Shown here in pieces: positions 44,337-56,959 of a DNA stretch of 57,798 bases. The translations under genes were made by a program, and so were the position numbers. The stretch comes from Methylomagnum ishizawai (GTDB taxonomy: Bacteria > Pseudomonadota > Gammaproteobacteria > Methylococcales > Methylomonadaceae). Numbering within the stretch: position 1 is the first letter of the stretch; every line of letters starts with the position of its first letter. The stretch covers positions 1 through 57,798 of the forward strand of contig CAMAVM010000011.1 in assembly GCA_945861705.1 (NCBI GenBank), in the 5' to 3' direction. Below the pieces are notes generated by a model. It made no database searches. It had not been told where the DNA came from and saw only the letters and a program-made list of their open reading frames with translations.

Positions 44337-44535
44337 AAATACTATTGACTTACCAAACACTCAACGTAATCTGCATCAGCAAAAGCAGCAGGTTGGGGAA
44401 GTTTATCAATCAGAATTCGATTAATTACGATACAATGAAGGGATAGCATAAGTCACGAGTCAATGGTGTTATCTGTCGTTAAACAGAAACATCCTGAGTG
44501 AAAAGATAATAAATAATCCAATACGGAGCAAAAAT

Positions 44536-45786
44536 ATGTCGTGGAATGAGCCAGGCGGTGACAAAAAAGATCCTTGGAGTGGTCGAGGGGATCAAAAAGG
44601 ACCGCCCGATTTAGATGAAGCAATTCGTTCATTACAAGAAAAACTAAGCAATATCTTCGGTGGTACCAAAAGCGGAGGTGGCGGTAACGGAGGTGGTTCC
44701 CACAGCGCATTTTCCACTGGCAACATAATGAAAAATATGGGGATTATAGCCGTCTCGATATTGGTTATTTGGCTGTTGAGCGGTTTTTATATCATTGACG
44801 AAGGTGTGCAAGGCGTTGAAACCCAGTTTGGTAAATACACCAGAACAACAGATTCCGGTCTAAATTGGCATATTCCTGCGCCTATCGAGCAGGTCGAAAA
44901 AATTAATGTTCAACAACAACGTTATATCGAAGTTGGCTATCGCTCAGGCGGAAGTGGTACAGCGCAAGGCGCAGTGGCAGTACCCAAAGAAGCGTTAATG
45001 CTGACCAAAGACGAAAATTACATTGATGTCCAATTGGCCGTTCAATATCAGGTTAAAGACGCGAAATCTTTGCTGTTCAATCTGGTTGATCCCGAAGCCA
45101 CACTAAAGCATGTTACCGAAAGCGCATTACGCGGCGTTATCGGTGGCAGTAATATGGATTTCGTTTTGACAGAAGGTCGTAGCGAAGTGGTTGCTCAAGC
45201 TAAAAAAGAAATTCAAGAAGTGATGGATGCTTATAATTCTGGCGTACAAGTCACTAGTGTTAACTTGCAAGATGCCCAGCCACCTGAGCAAGTGCAAAAT
45301 GCCTTTGAAGACGCTATCAAAGCACGAGAAGATCAACAGCGGTTTATCAACGAAGCGCAAGCCTACGCTAACGATGTCGTGCCAAAAGCGCGGGGTGCAG
45401 CGGCAAGAAAGTTACAAGAAGCCGAAGGTTACAAAGAGCAAGTCATCGCCCAGGCCGAAGGTGAAACCAACCGCTTTACCAAGCTGGTGACGGAATACAA
45501 AAAAGCCCCAGAGGTGACCAGAAAACGGCTCTATCTGGAAGCCATGGAAACCGTTATGTCTGAAACCAATGCTGTGATGATAGATGTTAAAGGCGGCAAT
45601 AACATGATGTACTTGCCTTTGGACAAAATGATTCAGCAAAAACAAGCAATGGTTCAAACTGAAGAAGTTAATTCGCAGCCTGAAATAGATCGCCGATCAC
45701 CCAAACATGCGCCTATTGAAGAAGAGCAACAACAGCAAGTGATTGATAGACCTTCAATGCGCGGTCGTGAAGGAAGGGGACGATAA
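44536..45786 (+). CDS. hflK: FtsH protease modulator HflK
   Basis: The 416-residue SPFH protein starts with a Gly-rich cytoplasmic region (SWNEPGGDKKDPWSGRGD), one membrane helix (NMGIIAVSILVIWLLSGFYI), the stomatin/band-7 domain and a long coiled coil, ending in a Gln/Arg-rich tail. With HflC it forms the ring-like cage around FtsH. The stop overlaps the hflC ATG (TAATG). About 200 bases separate it from hflX with no other gene seen. Confidence 0.96.
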   Translation: MSWNEPGGDKKDPWSGRGDQKGPPDLDEAIRSLQEKLSNIFGGTKSGGGGNGGGSHSAFSTGNIMKNMGIIAVSILVIWLLSGFYIIDEGVQGVETQFGKYTRTTDSGLNWHIPAPIEQVEKINVQQQRYIEVGYRSGGSGTAQGAVAVPKEALMLTKDENYIDVQLAVQYQVKDAKSLLFNLVDPEATLKHVTESALRGVIGGSNMDFVLTEGRSEVVAQAKKEIQEVMDAYNSGVQVTSVNLQDAQPPEQVQNAFEDAIKAREDQQRFINEAQAYANDVVPKARGAAARKLQEAEGYKEQVIAQAEGETNRFTKLVTEYKKAPEVTRKRLYLEAMETVMSETNAVMIDVKGGNNMMYLPLDKMIQQKQAMVQTEEVNSQPEIDRRSPKHAPIEEEQQQQVIDRPSMRGREGRGR

Positions 45787-46652
45787 TGTTAGAGAATAAA
45801 ATAGTGTTAGGTGTTGGTGCGCTTGTGGTTATCACCGTGATGTGCGTATTTACAGTGGGACAAACCGAGAAAGCCATCAAGTTCAAACTCGGTCAAATCC
45901 AGAAATCTGATTATGAACCGGGTTTGCATTTTAAATGGCCGTTCATCAACAACATCAAGAAATTTGATGCCAGAATCCAAACAATGGATTCCAAGCCTGA
46001 GCGGTTCTTGACAGCAGAAAAGAAAAACGTCATCGTTGATTCGTTCGTAAAATGGCGCATTGGCGATGTCAACAAGTTTTATACTGTGGTGTCCGGTGAT
46101 ATTAGCCAAGCCAATTTACGTTTGGATCAAATCATCAAGGATGCGTTTCGTGGTGAATTTGGTAAACGCAATATTAAGCAGCTTGTATCAACTGATCGGC
46201 ACGCCATCAGGGAGATTTTGATCAAAAACTCAAAACCGCTCGCGGCTAATTTGGGTATGGAAATTGTTGACGTTCGGGTAAAGCGGATTGATTTGCCGGA
46301 AGAAGTCAGCAGCTCCGTGTTCCGCAGGATGGAAGCAGAGCGTGAGCGGGTTGCTCGTGAGTTCCGTTCGCAAGGCTCTGAAGCGGCTGAAAGAATACGT
46401 GCTGATGCAGACAGACAACGTGTTGTAACTTTAGCCAACGCATTCCGCGATTCAGAAAAATTACGCGGTGAGGGCGATGCCAAATCAACGGATATTTATG
46501 CGAAAAGCTACGGTGCTGACGCTGAGTTTTTTGCGTTCAGCCGAAGTTTAAACGCTTACAAAAAGACTTTTGCTAGCTCAGGTAGTATGATGGTCATTGA
46601 TCCCGAATCTGATTTTTTCAAGTATTTTAAAAATCAAGGTTCAGGAAAATAA
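45786..46652 (+). CDS. hflC: FtsH protease modulator HflC
   Basis: The 288-residue SPFH protein has one N-terminal membrane helix (IVLGVGALVVITVMCVF), the band-7 region (GQTEKAIKFKLGQI, FVKWRIGDVNKFY) and the conserved RVKRIDLPEEVSSSVFRRM followed by coiled coil. It is the obligate partner of HflK; the one-base overlap indicates coupled translation. A terminator follows about 90 bases later. Confidence 0.96.
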   Translation: MLENKIVLGVGALVVITVMCVFTVGQTEKAIKFKLGQIQKSDYEPGLHFKWPFINNIKKFDARIQTMDSKPERFLTAEKKNVIVDSFVKWRIGDVNKFYTVVSGDISQANLRLDQIIKDAFRGEFGKRNIKQLVSTDRHAIREILIKNSKPLAANLGMEIVDVRVKRIDLPEEVSSSVFRRMEAERERVAREFRSQGSEAAERIRADADRQRVVTLANAFRDSEKLRGEGDAKSTDIYAKSYGADAEFFAFSRSLNAYKKTFASSGSMMVIDPESDFFKYFKNQGSGK

Positions 46653-46744
46653 ACTGATTTAATAAAGTTAATAAGATCAATCTGTTGGTGGACAAATACA
46701 AGATACGTAGTCGTTGATTGTTGATGTCCACTACAGATAAAATA

Positions 46745-46768
46745 AAAACGCTCCTTGTGGGGCGTTTT
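46745..46768 (+). terminator. Intrinsic terminator between hflC and hisZ
   Basis: AAAACGCTCC and GGGGCGTTTT form a 10-bp stem (one T-G pair) with loop TTGT; the right arm itself supplies the T-run. Confidence 0.75.
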
Positions 46769-46790
46769 GTTTGAGTAGGCACTGAAAGAT

Positions 46791-49290
<2,500 letters not shown>

Positions 49291-49323
49291 AATCTGGCAG
49301 ATACTTCGCATAAAAGCTACATA

Positions 49324-50064
49324 ATGCTAACCCCCGTCGTATCAAACCGCATCGTCGTCCTAGATACCGAAACCACCGGACTCAGTCCTCAAGATGGACA
49401 TAGAATCATCGAAATTGGCTGCGTCGAACTTATCAATCGCCGTGCCACAGGCAACCGCTTTCACGTTTATATCAATCCAGACCGCAACATTGACCAAGGC
49501 GCGATTGAAGTGCATGGCATTACCAATCAATTTCTGGAAAACAAACCTCGGTTTGCTGATATTCTCGACGATTTTGTTGCCTTCATAAACGGCTCAGAAC
49601 TGGTCATTCACAACGCACCGTTTGACGTAGGCTTTATTAACCATGAATTTGCGCGGTTAAACGATAAAGCCAGAACCTTGACAGACTACAGCACCGTGTT
49701 CGATACCTTGGCTTTTGCCAGAAAAAAACACCCAGGGCAACGCAACAGTCTTGATGCTTTATGTAAACGCTACGCTATCGACAACAGCCACAGGGAATTG
49801 CACGGTGCGTTGCTAGATGCTGAAATTCTGGCAGACGTATTCTTATTAATGACGGGTGGTCAATCGTCGTTGTTAGATGAAGGCGAAGCAGCAAGCCGCG
49901 CATCAGGAAGTACCCACAAACCCAAACAGCTATCCAGTAGCAGATCCGCTTTAACCGTCATTTATTGCAACGAAGCAGAGTTGACAGAACATCAGCAACG
50001 TCTGGAGGCTATTGAAAAGGTCAGTGGTGCGTGTGTTTGGAAACAATCGGTGACAAGGCAGTAA
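49324..50064 (+). CDS. dnaQ: DNA polymerase III epsilon subunit
   Basis: The 246-residue protein is a DEDDh exonuclease with Exo I VLDTETTGLSP, Exo II VIHNAPFDVGFINHEF and Exo III HGALLDAEILADV. It proofreads replication errors. The C-terminal ~60 residues form a flexible linker and polymerase-binding end, as in DnaQ. It follows purA by 33 bases. The rnhA gene often found next to dnaQ is absent. Confidence 0.93.
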   Translation: MLTPVVSNRIVVLDTETTGLSPQDGHRIIEIGCVELINRRATGNRFHVYINPDRNIDQGAIEVHGITNQFLENKPRFADILDDFVAFINGSELVIHNAPFDVGFINHEFARLNDKARTLTDYSTVFDTLAFARKKHPGQRNSLDALCKRYAIDNSHRELHGALLDAEILADVFLLMTGGQSSLLDEGEAASRASGSTHKPKQLSSSRSALTVIYCNEAELTEHQQRLEAIEKVSGACVWKQSVTRQ

Positions 50065-50177
50065 AGCTTTACGCTTTAGCATACCCCCGCCACATTATTG
50101 TCGTAGCTTCGATTTTGTGGATTGCTAAAGCGAAGCTACCCTACGATTTACTCGTTGTGCTTACGTGAACTGGGTAA

Positions 50178-50660
50178 TCAACTATTTAAACGTTCCTTTA
50201 GCACGGGCAGAAATGCTAATTTCACATCAAGATACTTCCTCAACCAGTCATTAAAATCGGTCTTCAAAATAACTGAAAAGACAGTGTTTTCCAAAGTAAC
50301 AATGGAGACTGAGCGTAGATCGTCAGTCAGCAGGGCAATTTCGCTAAAGCTAGAACTCGGTTCCTGGATTTGAAACTTTACTTCGGTGCTTTTTTCGGCA
50401 TCAATCCTACTGACAGAAACCTTACCTAAGAAAAGTAAAAACAAAGAATTCGGATTACCTTCTGTGGCAATAACTTCTTTTCTCACATAGCGTACAGTTT
50501 TAGCTTTTAGCATTAATTCGGCTAGACCACTTTCAGATACGTTAGATAAAAAAGGAATATTTTTCCCTTTAAAATCTGGTAGATCGGGTTCTTTTGTTAT
50601 AAATAGATGGGATTTATGTTTAATGTTCATCTGATTTTCCATTAAATTAAAATTTTTCAT
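50178..50660 (-). CDS. Second stand-alone cyclic nucleotide-binding domain protein
   Basis: The ~160-residue protein has a cNMP-type beta-roll: IPFLSNVSESGLAELML, RKEVIATEGNPNSLFLLFLG, and a hinge SSFSEIALLTDDLRSVSIV that partly retains the phosphate-binding cassette (SEIALL near GE-x-ALL, and R-S in place of R-T/S-A). No helix-turn-helix follows. ATG 50660 is chosen because GAGG lies 6 bases upstream. It faces away from the Nudix-mnmA pair across a 640-base gap. Confidence 0.7.
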   Translation of the reverse strand: MKNFNLMENQMNIKHKSHLFITKEPDLPDFKGKNIPFLSNVSESGLAELMLKAKTVRYVRKEVIATEGNPNSLFLLFLGKVSVSRIDAEKSTEVKFQIQEPSSSFSEIALLTDDLRSVSIVTLENTVFSVILKTDFNDWLRKYLDVKLAFLPVLKERLNS

Positions 50661-50925
50661 ACATAACCTCATGATTGAAGTTAAAAAAACCGAGTCAGAT
50701 AGTTATTAATGCCTATCTACTCATTCAGAATCCCTTTTAATTTATTTTCCTAGCTGTCCAGCAAAAGCTAAATTAACGGTAATGCTTGATTTCAATTATG
50801 GGTTTATCTAGTAAGTCACACTAAATGCAGTACGGCTGACGGTTAATCATGTTACCGCAAAGCGAACCCAAAATCGTGAGTTAATTAAACAATTGCTAAT
50901 TTGAACTCATTTAAAATAAATTACA

Positions 50926-50943
50926 ATAGGTATAAATACCTAT
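50926..50943 (+). promoter_or_regulatory. Perfect palindrome ATAGGTAT-AA-ATACCTAT
   Basis: An 8-bp perfect inverted repeat with a 2-base centre lies in the 640-base gap between the cNMP-domain gene and the Nudix gene. It looks like a repressor operator. Apart from this, the CRP-like site at 51091 and A+T-rich DNA, I see no gene or RNA structure in the gap. Confidence 0.35.
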
Positions 50944-51090
50944 AGGGTTTTATCCGGTGTTGTCGTGCTTCGGATTTGTAATCCATGTAAACCCGAAGAT
51001 TAAACTATTAAAACTAAATTCAACGTGTGTATGTTGAGTTGAAAGCTTGTTCTAGTAGGGTTTAGTTTAGTGAGGATTAAGCTTCAAGTC

Positions 51091-51106
51091 TGTGAAAAAC
51101 TTCACA
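51091..51106 (+). promoter_or_regulatory. CRP-type binding site TGTGA-N6-TCACA
   Basis: TGTGAAAAACTTCACA is an exact match to the CRP half-sites with the standard 6-base spacer. A third half-site, TGTGAA, follows at 51114-51119. It lies about 190 bases before the Nudix start and about 430 bases from the divergent cNMP-domain gene; either could be the target, or an untranslated transcript in between. Confidence 0.45.
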
Positions 51107-51298
51107 TCGTAAGTGTGAAATAGTTCAATCTGTAAGTAGTAGAAGCCAGTTGCGTCTAGCTTACTGACTGAGCTTATGTGGATAGGAAAAGTTAAAAAGT
51201 TCAAAACAACCCTGATCTATAACGTGCTTGATTTAAATCTTTCCATAACAGATGTAGTAAATCTTGTAAAATAGGCGTTTAATTTGTCGGAAAGAATA

Positions 51299-51760
51299 AT
51301 GGTGTGGAAACCACACGTTACAGTTGCTGCTGTCATTGAGCGGGATGGGCGGTTTTTGCTGGTTGAGGAACATACCTCGAATGGCTTGCAATTCAACCAG
51401 CCCGCCGGGCATCTTGAGGAAAACGAAAGCCTGATCGATGCTGTGAAACGCGAAGCCTTGGAAGAAACCGGCTGGCAATTTGAGCCTGAACAGATCTTAT
51501 CGATCCAACTTTGGCGCAAAAACCCACGCGCACCGAGTTTCCTAAGATGTTGTTTTTCTGGGCAATGCCATAGTCATGACCCTACTCATCCCCTAGACGA
51601 AGGCATTGTCGCTACGCATTGGCTGACGCGCACTGAAATTCACGAACAGAAACATCGCTTACGCAGCCCCTTGGTTTCGATTGCGGTTGACGAATACCTC
51701 AGCGGTCAACGCTATCCCTTGGCTTTGCTGAAAACCTTTATTGATTTGAAACATGCCTAA
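51299..51760 (+). CDS. Nudix hydrolase (NudJ-like)
   Basis: The ~153-residue protein has the full Nudix box G-x5-E-x7-REUxEExGU as [13 protein letters not shown] then [10 protein letters not shown]. The start [22 protein letters not shown] and the order next to mnmA match NudJ (YmfB), a phosphatase for thiamine pyrophosphate precursors and nucleotides. ATG 51299 is chosen over a TTG five codons upstream because GGAAAG precedes it. It overlaps mnmA by 8 bases. Confidence 0.88.
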   Translation: MVWKPHVTVAAVIERDGRFLLVEEHTSNGLQFNQPAGHLEENESLIDAVKREALEETGWQFEPEQILSIQLWRKNPRAPSFLRCCFSGQCHSHDPTHPLDEGIVATHWLTRTEIHEQKHRLRSPLVSIAVDEYLSGQRYPLALLKTFIDLKHA

Positions 51761-52844
51761 GCACATAGTCGTCGGCATGTCGGGCGGTGTTGATTCGTCC
51801 GTGACCGCCCTGTTATTACTGGAGCAAGGCCATCAAGTAACGGGTCTGTTCATGAAAAACTGGGAAGAAGATGACGGCACAGAACAATGCACGGCGATGG
51901 AAGATCTCGCTGACGCGCAGCAAGTATGTGATAAGCTCGGCATCGAATTAAAAACCGTCAATTTCGCCGCCGAATATTGGGATGACGTATTTGAAGTGTT
52001 CCTGTCCGAATTCAAGGCCGGACGCACGCCCAATCCCGACATCCTGTGCAACAAGTACGTCAAGTTTAAGGCTTTCCTGGATTACGCCATCGAAGATTTA
52101 GGTGCAGACTTCATCGCTACGGGACATTACGCACGAGTCAGTGAAAAAGACGACGGCTATTTCTTGTTGAAGGGGCTTGATCCCGATAAGGAACAAAGTT
52201 ATTTCCTGTACACCTTGAAGCAACACGAGTTGGCACAGACCCTGTTCCCTATCGGCCACCTGCATAAAAAGGAAATCCGCCAACTGGCGCAACAAGCCGG
52301 GTTTGATAATTGCCGGAAAAAAGACAGCACGGGAATCTGCTTTATCGGCGAGCGCAAATTCAAAGAATTTTTGCAGCGTTATTTGCCCGCCCAGCCCGGC
52401 GAAATGCTTACACCGGAAGGTCAGCACATTGGCACTCACCAAGGCCTGATGTATTACACCTTGGGGCAGCGCCAAGGCTTGGGTATCGGTGGCGTAAAAG
52501 ATGCGCCGGATGAACCTTGGTACGTGCTGGATAAGGACTTGGCAAATAACATCCTAATCGTCGGCCAAGGCCACGACCATCCATTAATGCTGCATAATAC
52601 CCTTGAAGCCAGCCGATTGGACTGGTGCAATAACAAGCCGTTAACACAAAGCATTGAATGCGCGGCGAAAACCCGTTACCGACAACAAGACCAGGCTTGC
52701 CGGGTTGAGCCATTGGGCGAAGACCGCTGTAGGGTAAGCTTCGACAAACCACAACGTGCGATAACCCCTGGGCAATCCGTGGTGTTTTACCAGGGTGAAA
52801 TTTGCCTGGGTGGTGGCATTATTGAATCCAGGGCTAACACTTGA
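51753..52844 (+). CDS. mnmA: tRNA-specific 2-thiouridylase MnmA
   Basis: The 363-residue enzyme has the PP-loop [10 protein letters not shown], the catalytic Cys in [22 protein letters not shown] and the second Cys in [13 protein letters not shown]. It makes the 2-thio group of mnm5s2U34 in tRNA for Lys, Glu and Gln. It overlaps the Nudix gene by 8 bases, the order seen in E. coli and relatives. Confidence 0.97.
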   Translation: MPKHIVVGMSGGVDSSVTALLLLEQGHQVTGLFMKNWEEDDGTEQCTAMEDLADAQQVCDKLGIELKTVNFAAEYWDDVFEVFLSEFKAGRTPNPDILCNKYVKFKAFLDYAIEDLGADFIATGHYARVSEKDDGYFLLKGLDPDKEQSYFLYTLKQHELAQTLFPIGHLHKKEIRQLAQQAGFDNCRKKDSTGICFIGERKFKEFLQRYLPAQPGEMLTPEGQHIGTHQGLMYYTLGQRQGLGIGGVKDAPDEPWYVLDKDLANNILIVGQGHDHPLMLHNTLEASRLDWCNNKPLTQSIECAAKTRYRQQDQACRVEPLGEDRCRVSFDKPQRAITPGQSVVFYQGEICLGGGIIESRANT

Positions 52845-52857
52845 AAAATCTGGACAT

Positions 52858-52914
52858 GACCTTCGACAGAACGAACGGTGACTTGTTGATTCCGTTCGTG
52901 GTGAGCTTGGAACT
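52858..52914 (+). repeat. Rearranged relative of the 38031 intergenic repeat
   Basis: CCTTCGACA, CGAACGG and GATTCCGTTCGTGGTGAG occur here in an order and orientation related to the block at 38031-38123 but with internal deletion. It fills half of the mnmA-purB gap. Confidence 0.45.
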
Positions 52915-52938
52915 ATCAACGGAATCAACTCACTTTAA

Positions 52939-54333
<1,395 letters not shown>

Positions 54334-54397
54334 ATCAGCTTTAATGGCTTATTCAGTGCGTAGATACCATCTCTCCAAATCAATCGAAAGCGGAGAA

Positions 54398-54492
54398 TCA
54401 TCCGACTTGCGGTTGATAGGGTTGTTGGTGTTTCAGGACACCATAACAAATCTGCACCAGTTTTCGCATGGCTGCGCCTAAGACAGCACGGA
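54398..54492 (-). pseudogene. IS110-family transposase C-terminal remnant
   Basis: The minus strand reads RAVLGAAMRKLVQICYGVLK followed by HQQPYQPQVG and a stop, the usual end of IS110/IS116/IS902 transposases. The rest of the enzyme is missing; upstream the sequence runs into the first double-hairpin repeat. It marks the switch from core genes to accessory DNA after purB. Confidence 0.6.
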
Positions 54493-54558
54493 CGAATAGC
54501 GTAGCGTATTCCGCCTGATGAAGGTGACACACATTTGCATTTACGAGAGTGCGCCATA

Positions 54559-54663
54559 GCCGGACGGGGCATGTTGCCCCGTTCGTAGGGTTTTGACGTA
54601 GCTCAAAAACGTCACCGTCGGCAAAACGTGAGTAACGGGGTAACATACCCCGTCACGCGTTCG
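54559..54663 (+). repeat. Double-hairpin repeat, copy 1
   Basis: A 105-base unit: hairpin H1 ACGGGGCA-TGT-TGCCCCGT, a ~50-base linker with CACCGTCGGCAAAACGTGAG, and hairpin H2 ACGGGGTA-ACA-TACCCCGT. Here the H2 left arm reads GTAACGGGGTA. H1 and H2 are inverted relatives, as in REP doublets (BIMEs). Copies 2-4 are at 55573, 55938 and 56960, all in the same orientation. Confidence 0.9.
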
Positions 54664-54769
54664 TGCCCGCGAGGGTGATCCGTCATGGCCAAACGACCAC
54701 CAAAACCAAAGAGCATATCGCCAAAAAACCGTCAACCGTTTCCGTCGGAATCAATCATCGTGCATCTCC

Positions 54770-54794
54770 GGCGGAACGCCTATCGGCTTCCGCC
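54770..54794 (+). repeat. GGCGGAA hairpin
   Basis: GGCGGAA and TTCCGCC pair perfectly over an 11-base loop. It belongs to the palindrome-rich stretch after purB. Confidence 0.45.
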
Positions 54795-54802
54795 TTACGG
54801 AC

Positions 54803-54824
54803 TTCGTACCTCACCCCAACCTAC
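54803..54824 (+). repeat. Half-copy of the 39204 inverted repeat
   Basis: TTCGTACCTCACCCC plus AACCTAC matches the right arm of the 30-bp inverted repeat at 39251-39280 apart from a two-base deletion. It overlaps the end of the following minus-strand gene by 4 bases. Confidence 0.6.
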
Positions 54825-55492
54825 GACCCTAATTCATTCCATTCTTTTTCATTTCTTTTCCATATATCATCAATTTCATAATCTTTAAACTTTTCCTCAA
54901 AAATGCTTTCATATTGTGCATGAACTGTTGTTAATTTAGATATTGATAGTTTGATTACTATACATAATGCTTTAACCAAATAAACTGATTCATATTCTTC
55001 AAAATCCTTAACACTTTCATAAACAAATATATAAAATCTGATGACTACATCAATAAGTAAGTTATTGTCTGAATTGACTGCAATCTTAGTTAAAGTCAAG
55101 ATATAATTATCATTTTCAACTGTTGGCTCAATAGCATCACGATAAATTTGCAAAGATAGTAAATAAACGCTCATCCAAGGCGAAAGAGATGCCGATATAG
55201 ATTCGACACCAATGAATTCTTCAATACAAGAAGCTATACGGCCAATTTCCGAAAAAGGATCTTTTTTGCTAAGGAGACGTTCTGTCGAAATTGAAATACG
55301 CTCTTCGGTATTTAAGGGTTTTTCATACGGAAATCTTCGGCGACTTAAAGGATTTATAATATATTCTAGACACTTAGGCTCTAAAAACTCAGCAGAAGGA
55401 TCAATTACTGACTTTAACGATTCAATATCCTTGTCATTTATATTTTCACAGATAATTTTAAAAAAATTATCAAAAAAAGTTATATCACGCAC
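54821..55492 (-). CDS. Unrecognised A+T-rich protein (possible immunity-type)
   Basis: I do not recognise this 223-residue, mainly helical, acidic protein (start MRDITFFDNFFKIICENIND; later WMSVYLLSLQIYRDAIEP). It has no signal peptide. The start is a GTG with AGG 8 bases upstream, 9 bases after the stop of an orphan C-terminal protein tip (55502-55576). Its base composition is clearly more A+T-rich than the neighbouring core genes, and repeats flank it, which suggests horizontal gain. The tip-then-small-gene order recalls toxin-immunity cassettes, but that is inference only. Confidence 0.6.
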   Translation of the reverse strand: MRDITFFDNFFKIICENINDKDIESLKSVIDPSAEFLEPKCLEYIINPLSRRRFPYEKPLNTEERISISTERLLSKKDPFSEIGRIASCIEEFIGVESISASLSPWMSVYLLSLQIYRDAIEPTVENDNYILTLTKIAVNSDNNLLIDVVIRFYIFVYESVKDFEEYESVYLVKALCIVIKLSISKLTTVHAQYESIFEEKFKDYEIDDIWKRNEKEWNELGS

Positions 55493-55501
55493 AGCAAATA
55501 C

Positions 55502-55576
55502 CTAAGGACACTTGTTACAATCATCTTGTTTCTTCTTACAATTTTCCCATACTTGTTTAGCATTATCTCCCAGCCG
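55502..55576 (-). pseudogene. Orphan C-terminal tip of an unknown protein
   Basis: Directly upstream of the GTG gene, the minus strand reads RLGDNAKQVWENCKKKQ then DDCNKCP and a TAG stop. The Cys/Lys-rich, Trp-containing text looks like a real protein end rather than a random frame. It runs without a start codon into double-hairpin repeat copy 2, so the body of the gene is missing or displaced. Confidence 0.35.
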
Positions 55577-55677
55577 GACGGGGCATGTTGCCCCGTTCGT
55601 AACATTTCGATAGGGTTCAACAACGCCACCGTCGGCAAAACGTGAGTGACGGGGTAACATACCCCGTCACGCGTTCG
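55573..55677 (+). repeat. Double-hairpin repeat, copy 2
   Basis: A 105-base copy almost identical to copy 3, including the linker TTCGTAACATTTCGATAGGG and the full 11-bp H2 stem GTGACGGGGTA. Its left end abuts the orphan protein tip. Confidence 0.9.
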
Positions 55678-55755
55678 GTCCGGCATCGTTACTTCCTCCA
55701 GCCCGCCCATTTCTCGTGAAGGTTCAGTTTGCGTAAGGCGGATTCGGAGCAGAGC

Positions 55756-55921
55756 GACAATCCGCCATGCCAAACAATGCACAACCTTCAACCATGCAAC
55801 CTAACCCAAAACCCATGTCTGGAAATGTCAGAGGCATATTCAGTCTCACAGATTCCGTTTGTGGCGGATTGCTGGCGCGAATCCGCCTTACGCCAGCATC
55901 TTTTAATCCGACTTACGGGTT
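55756..55921 (+). repeat. 166-base direct repeat, unit 1
   Basis: This stretch is repeated at 56043-56208 with few differences, at an offset of exactly 287 bases. It contains the perfect hairpin GGCGGATT-N9-AATCCGCC (55863-55887). Short ORFs across it have no protein-like pattern. Confidence 0.85.
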
Positions 55922-55937
55922 ACGAGAGTGCGCCATA

Positions 55938-56042
55938 GCCGGACGGGGCATGTTGCCCCGTTCGTAACATTTCGATAGGGTTCAACAACGCCACCGTCGG
56001 CAAAACGTGAGTGACGGGGTAACATACCCCGTCACGCGTTCG
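55938..56042 (+). repeat. Double-hairpin repeat, copy 3
   Basis: A 105-base copy lying between the two 166-base direct repeats. It shares with copy 1 the left flank TTACGAGAGTGCGCCATA, which suggests the mobile or duplicated unit is longer than 105 bases in those two cases. Confidence 0.9.
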
Positions 56043-56208
56043 GACAATCCGCCACGCCAAACAATGCACAACCTTCAACCCTGCAACCCACCCTAAAACC
56101 CATGCTCGGAAATGTCGGTGGCATATTCAGTCTCACAGATTCCGTTTGTGGCGGATTGCTGGCGCGAATCCGCCTTACGCCAGCATCTTTTAATCCGACT
56201 TACGGGTT
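56043..56208 (+). repeat. 166-base direct repeat, unit 2
   Basis: The second unit of the 287-base-period duplication; hairpin GGCGGATT-N9-AATCCGCC is at 56150-56174. The 180 bases after it, up to the next gene, hold two further palindromes and no gene. Confidence 0.85.
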
Positions 56209-56260
56209 TTTCGGCTTTCAAGCCCCCAATCAATATCCACAAGACCGTGACTCCGTTTTT

Positions 56261-56287
56261 GATGGGTTTCGTGATGCTCTACCCATC
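56261..56287 (+). repeat. GATGGGT / ACCCATC hairpin, copy 1
   Basis: GATGGGT and ACCCATC pair around GTTTCG...CTCT-type loop sequence and are followed by TTACG. A second copy with the same flanks lies at 57114-57140, so this is a separate dispersed repeat family. Confidence 0.65.
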
Positions 56288-56346
56288 TTACGCGTTGCCT
56301 TTGAGACCCCAGGCAGGGTATGGAAAAAGGTCGGCGGGGTACATTC

Positions 56347-56375
56347 GTCGGAACACGGCTAACGCCGCTTCCGAC
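56347..56375 (+). repeat. GTCGGAA / TTCCGAC hairpin
   Basis: A perfect 7-bp inverted repeat around CACGGCTAACGCCGC, 10 bases before the end of the next minus-strand gene. It could terminate that transcript but lacks a T-run. Confidence 0.45.
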
Positions 56376-56385
56376 TTACAGGTTT

Positions 56386-56937
56386 TCACTTCCATCGGTT
56401 GAACTGGAACAAACGCCCTTTTTCTGAGAATTCAGTTTGGCTAACTCCATTAAACCAACTAACTGAAGAGTAACCCTTCGAAATAAGCTCTTCCAAAACA
56501 TCTTGAAGCACTTTAGCTTTGGTGGAAATTAAACCAATCAACGGAATGGCTGTTGGGGCAATCGCAATTTGACCATCTGCGATTAAGTCAAGGATCGCAA
56601 GCAAACATGACTCGCTAATGAAACATGGCTCGTGTCCAGCCGCAAAGCGAACACTCGAATTTTTAGCACCTAAGCGTTCAGCGATACGTTTCCGTCTTTC
56701 AAACCCAATTGCCACGTAGCCGTCCGGTGTTACCCCAATATGAACGTATGCTTGTTCTAATGATTTTGGTTCGAAAATTGCCTCATAGCTAATCAAATAA
56801 TCGTCATGAGGATCGTTTTTTGGATTCGTTTCCTCTCTAAATACTACTGTTGTAGCATGTCTTGAAGCGAACCATTCAGACAAAAGCACTCTGGCTCGTT
56901 CAGGCGTTAGCGTCGGTAGGTTACTTCTTACAGCCAC
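56386..56937 (-). CDS. Unrecognised small cytoplasmic protein
   Basis: The ~183-residue protein matches no family I know. It opens with LTPERARVLLSEWFASRHA, has a central beta-like segment (YVHIGVTPDGYVAIGFERR) and a C-terminal helix ending in GRLFQFNRWK. I place the start at a GTG (56937) with AGGAGA 5 bases upstream; an in-frame ATG at 56973 lies inside repeat copy 4 and has no ribosome site. There is no signal peptide. It stands alone between repeats, like the other two minus-strand genes in this tail. Confidence 0.6.
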   Translation of the reverse strand: MAVRSNLPTLTPERARVLLSEWFASRHATTVVFREETNPKNDPHDDYLISYEAIFEPKSLEQAYVHIGVTPDGYVAIGFERRKRIAERLGAKNSSVRFAAGHEPCFISESCLLAILDLIADGQIAIAPTAIPLIGLISTKAKVLQDVLEELISKGYSSVSWFNGVSQTEFSEKGRLFQFNRWK

Positions 56938-56959
56938 AAGAATCTCCTGCTGCTTCCCC

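Noticed and set aside
55729..56402. Several plus-strand ORFs of 66-96 codons across the tail repeats
   Set aside because: They run through duplicated hairpin DNA, repeat the same translated text in two places and lack ribosome sites.
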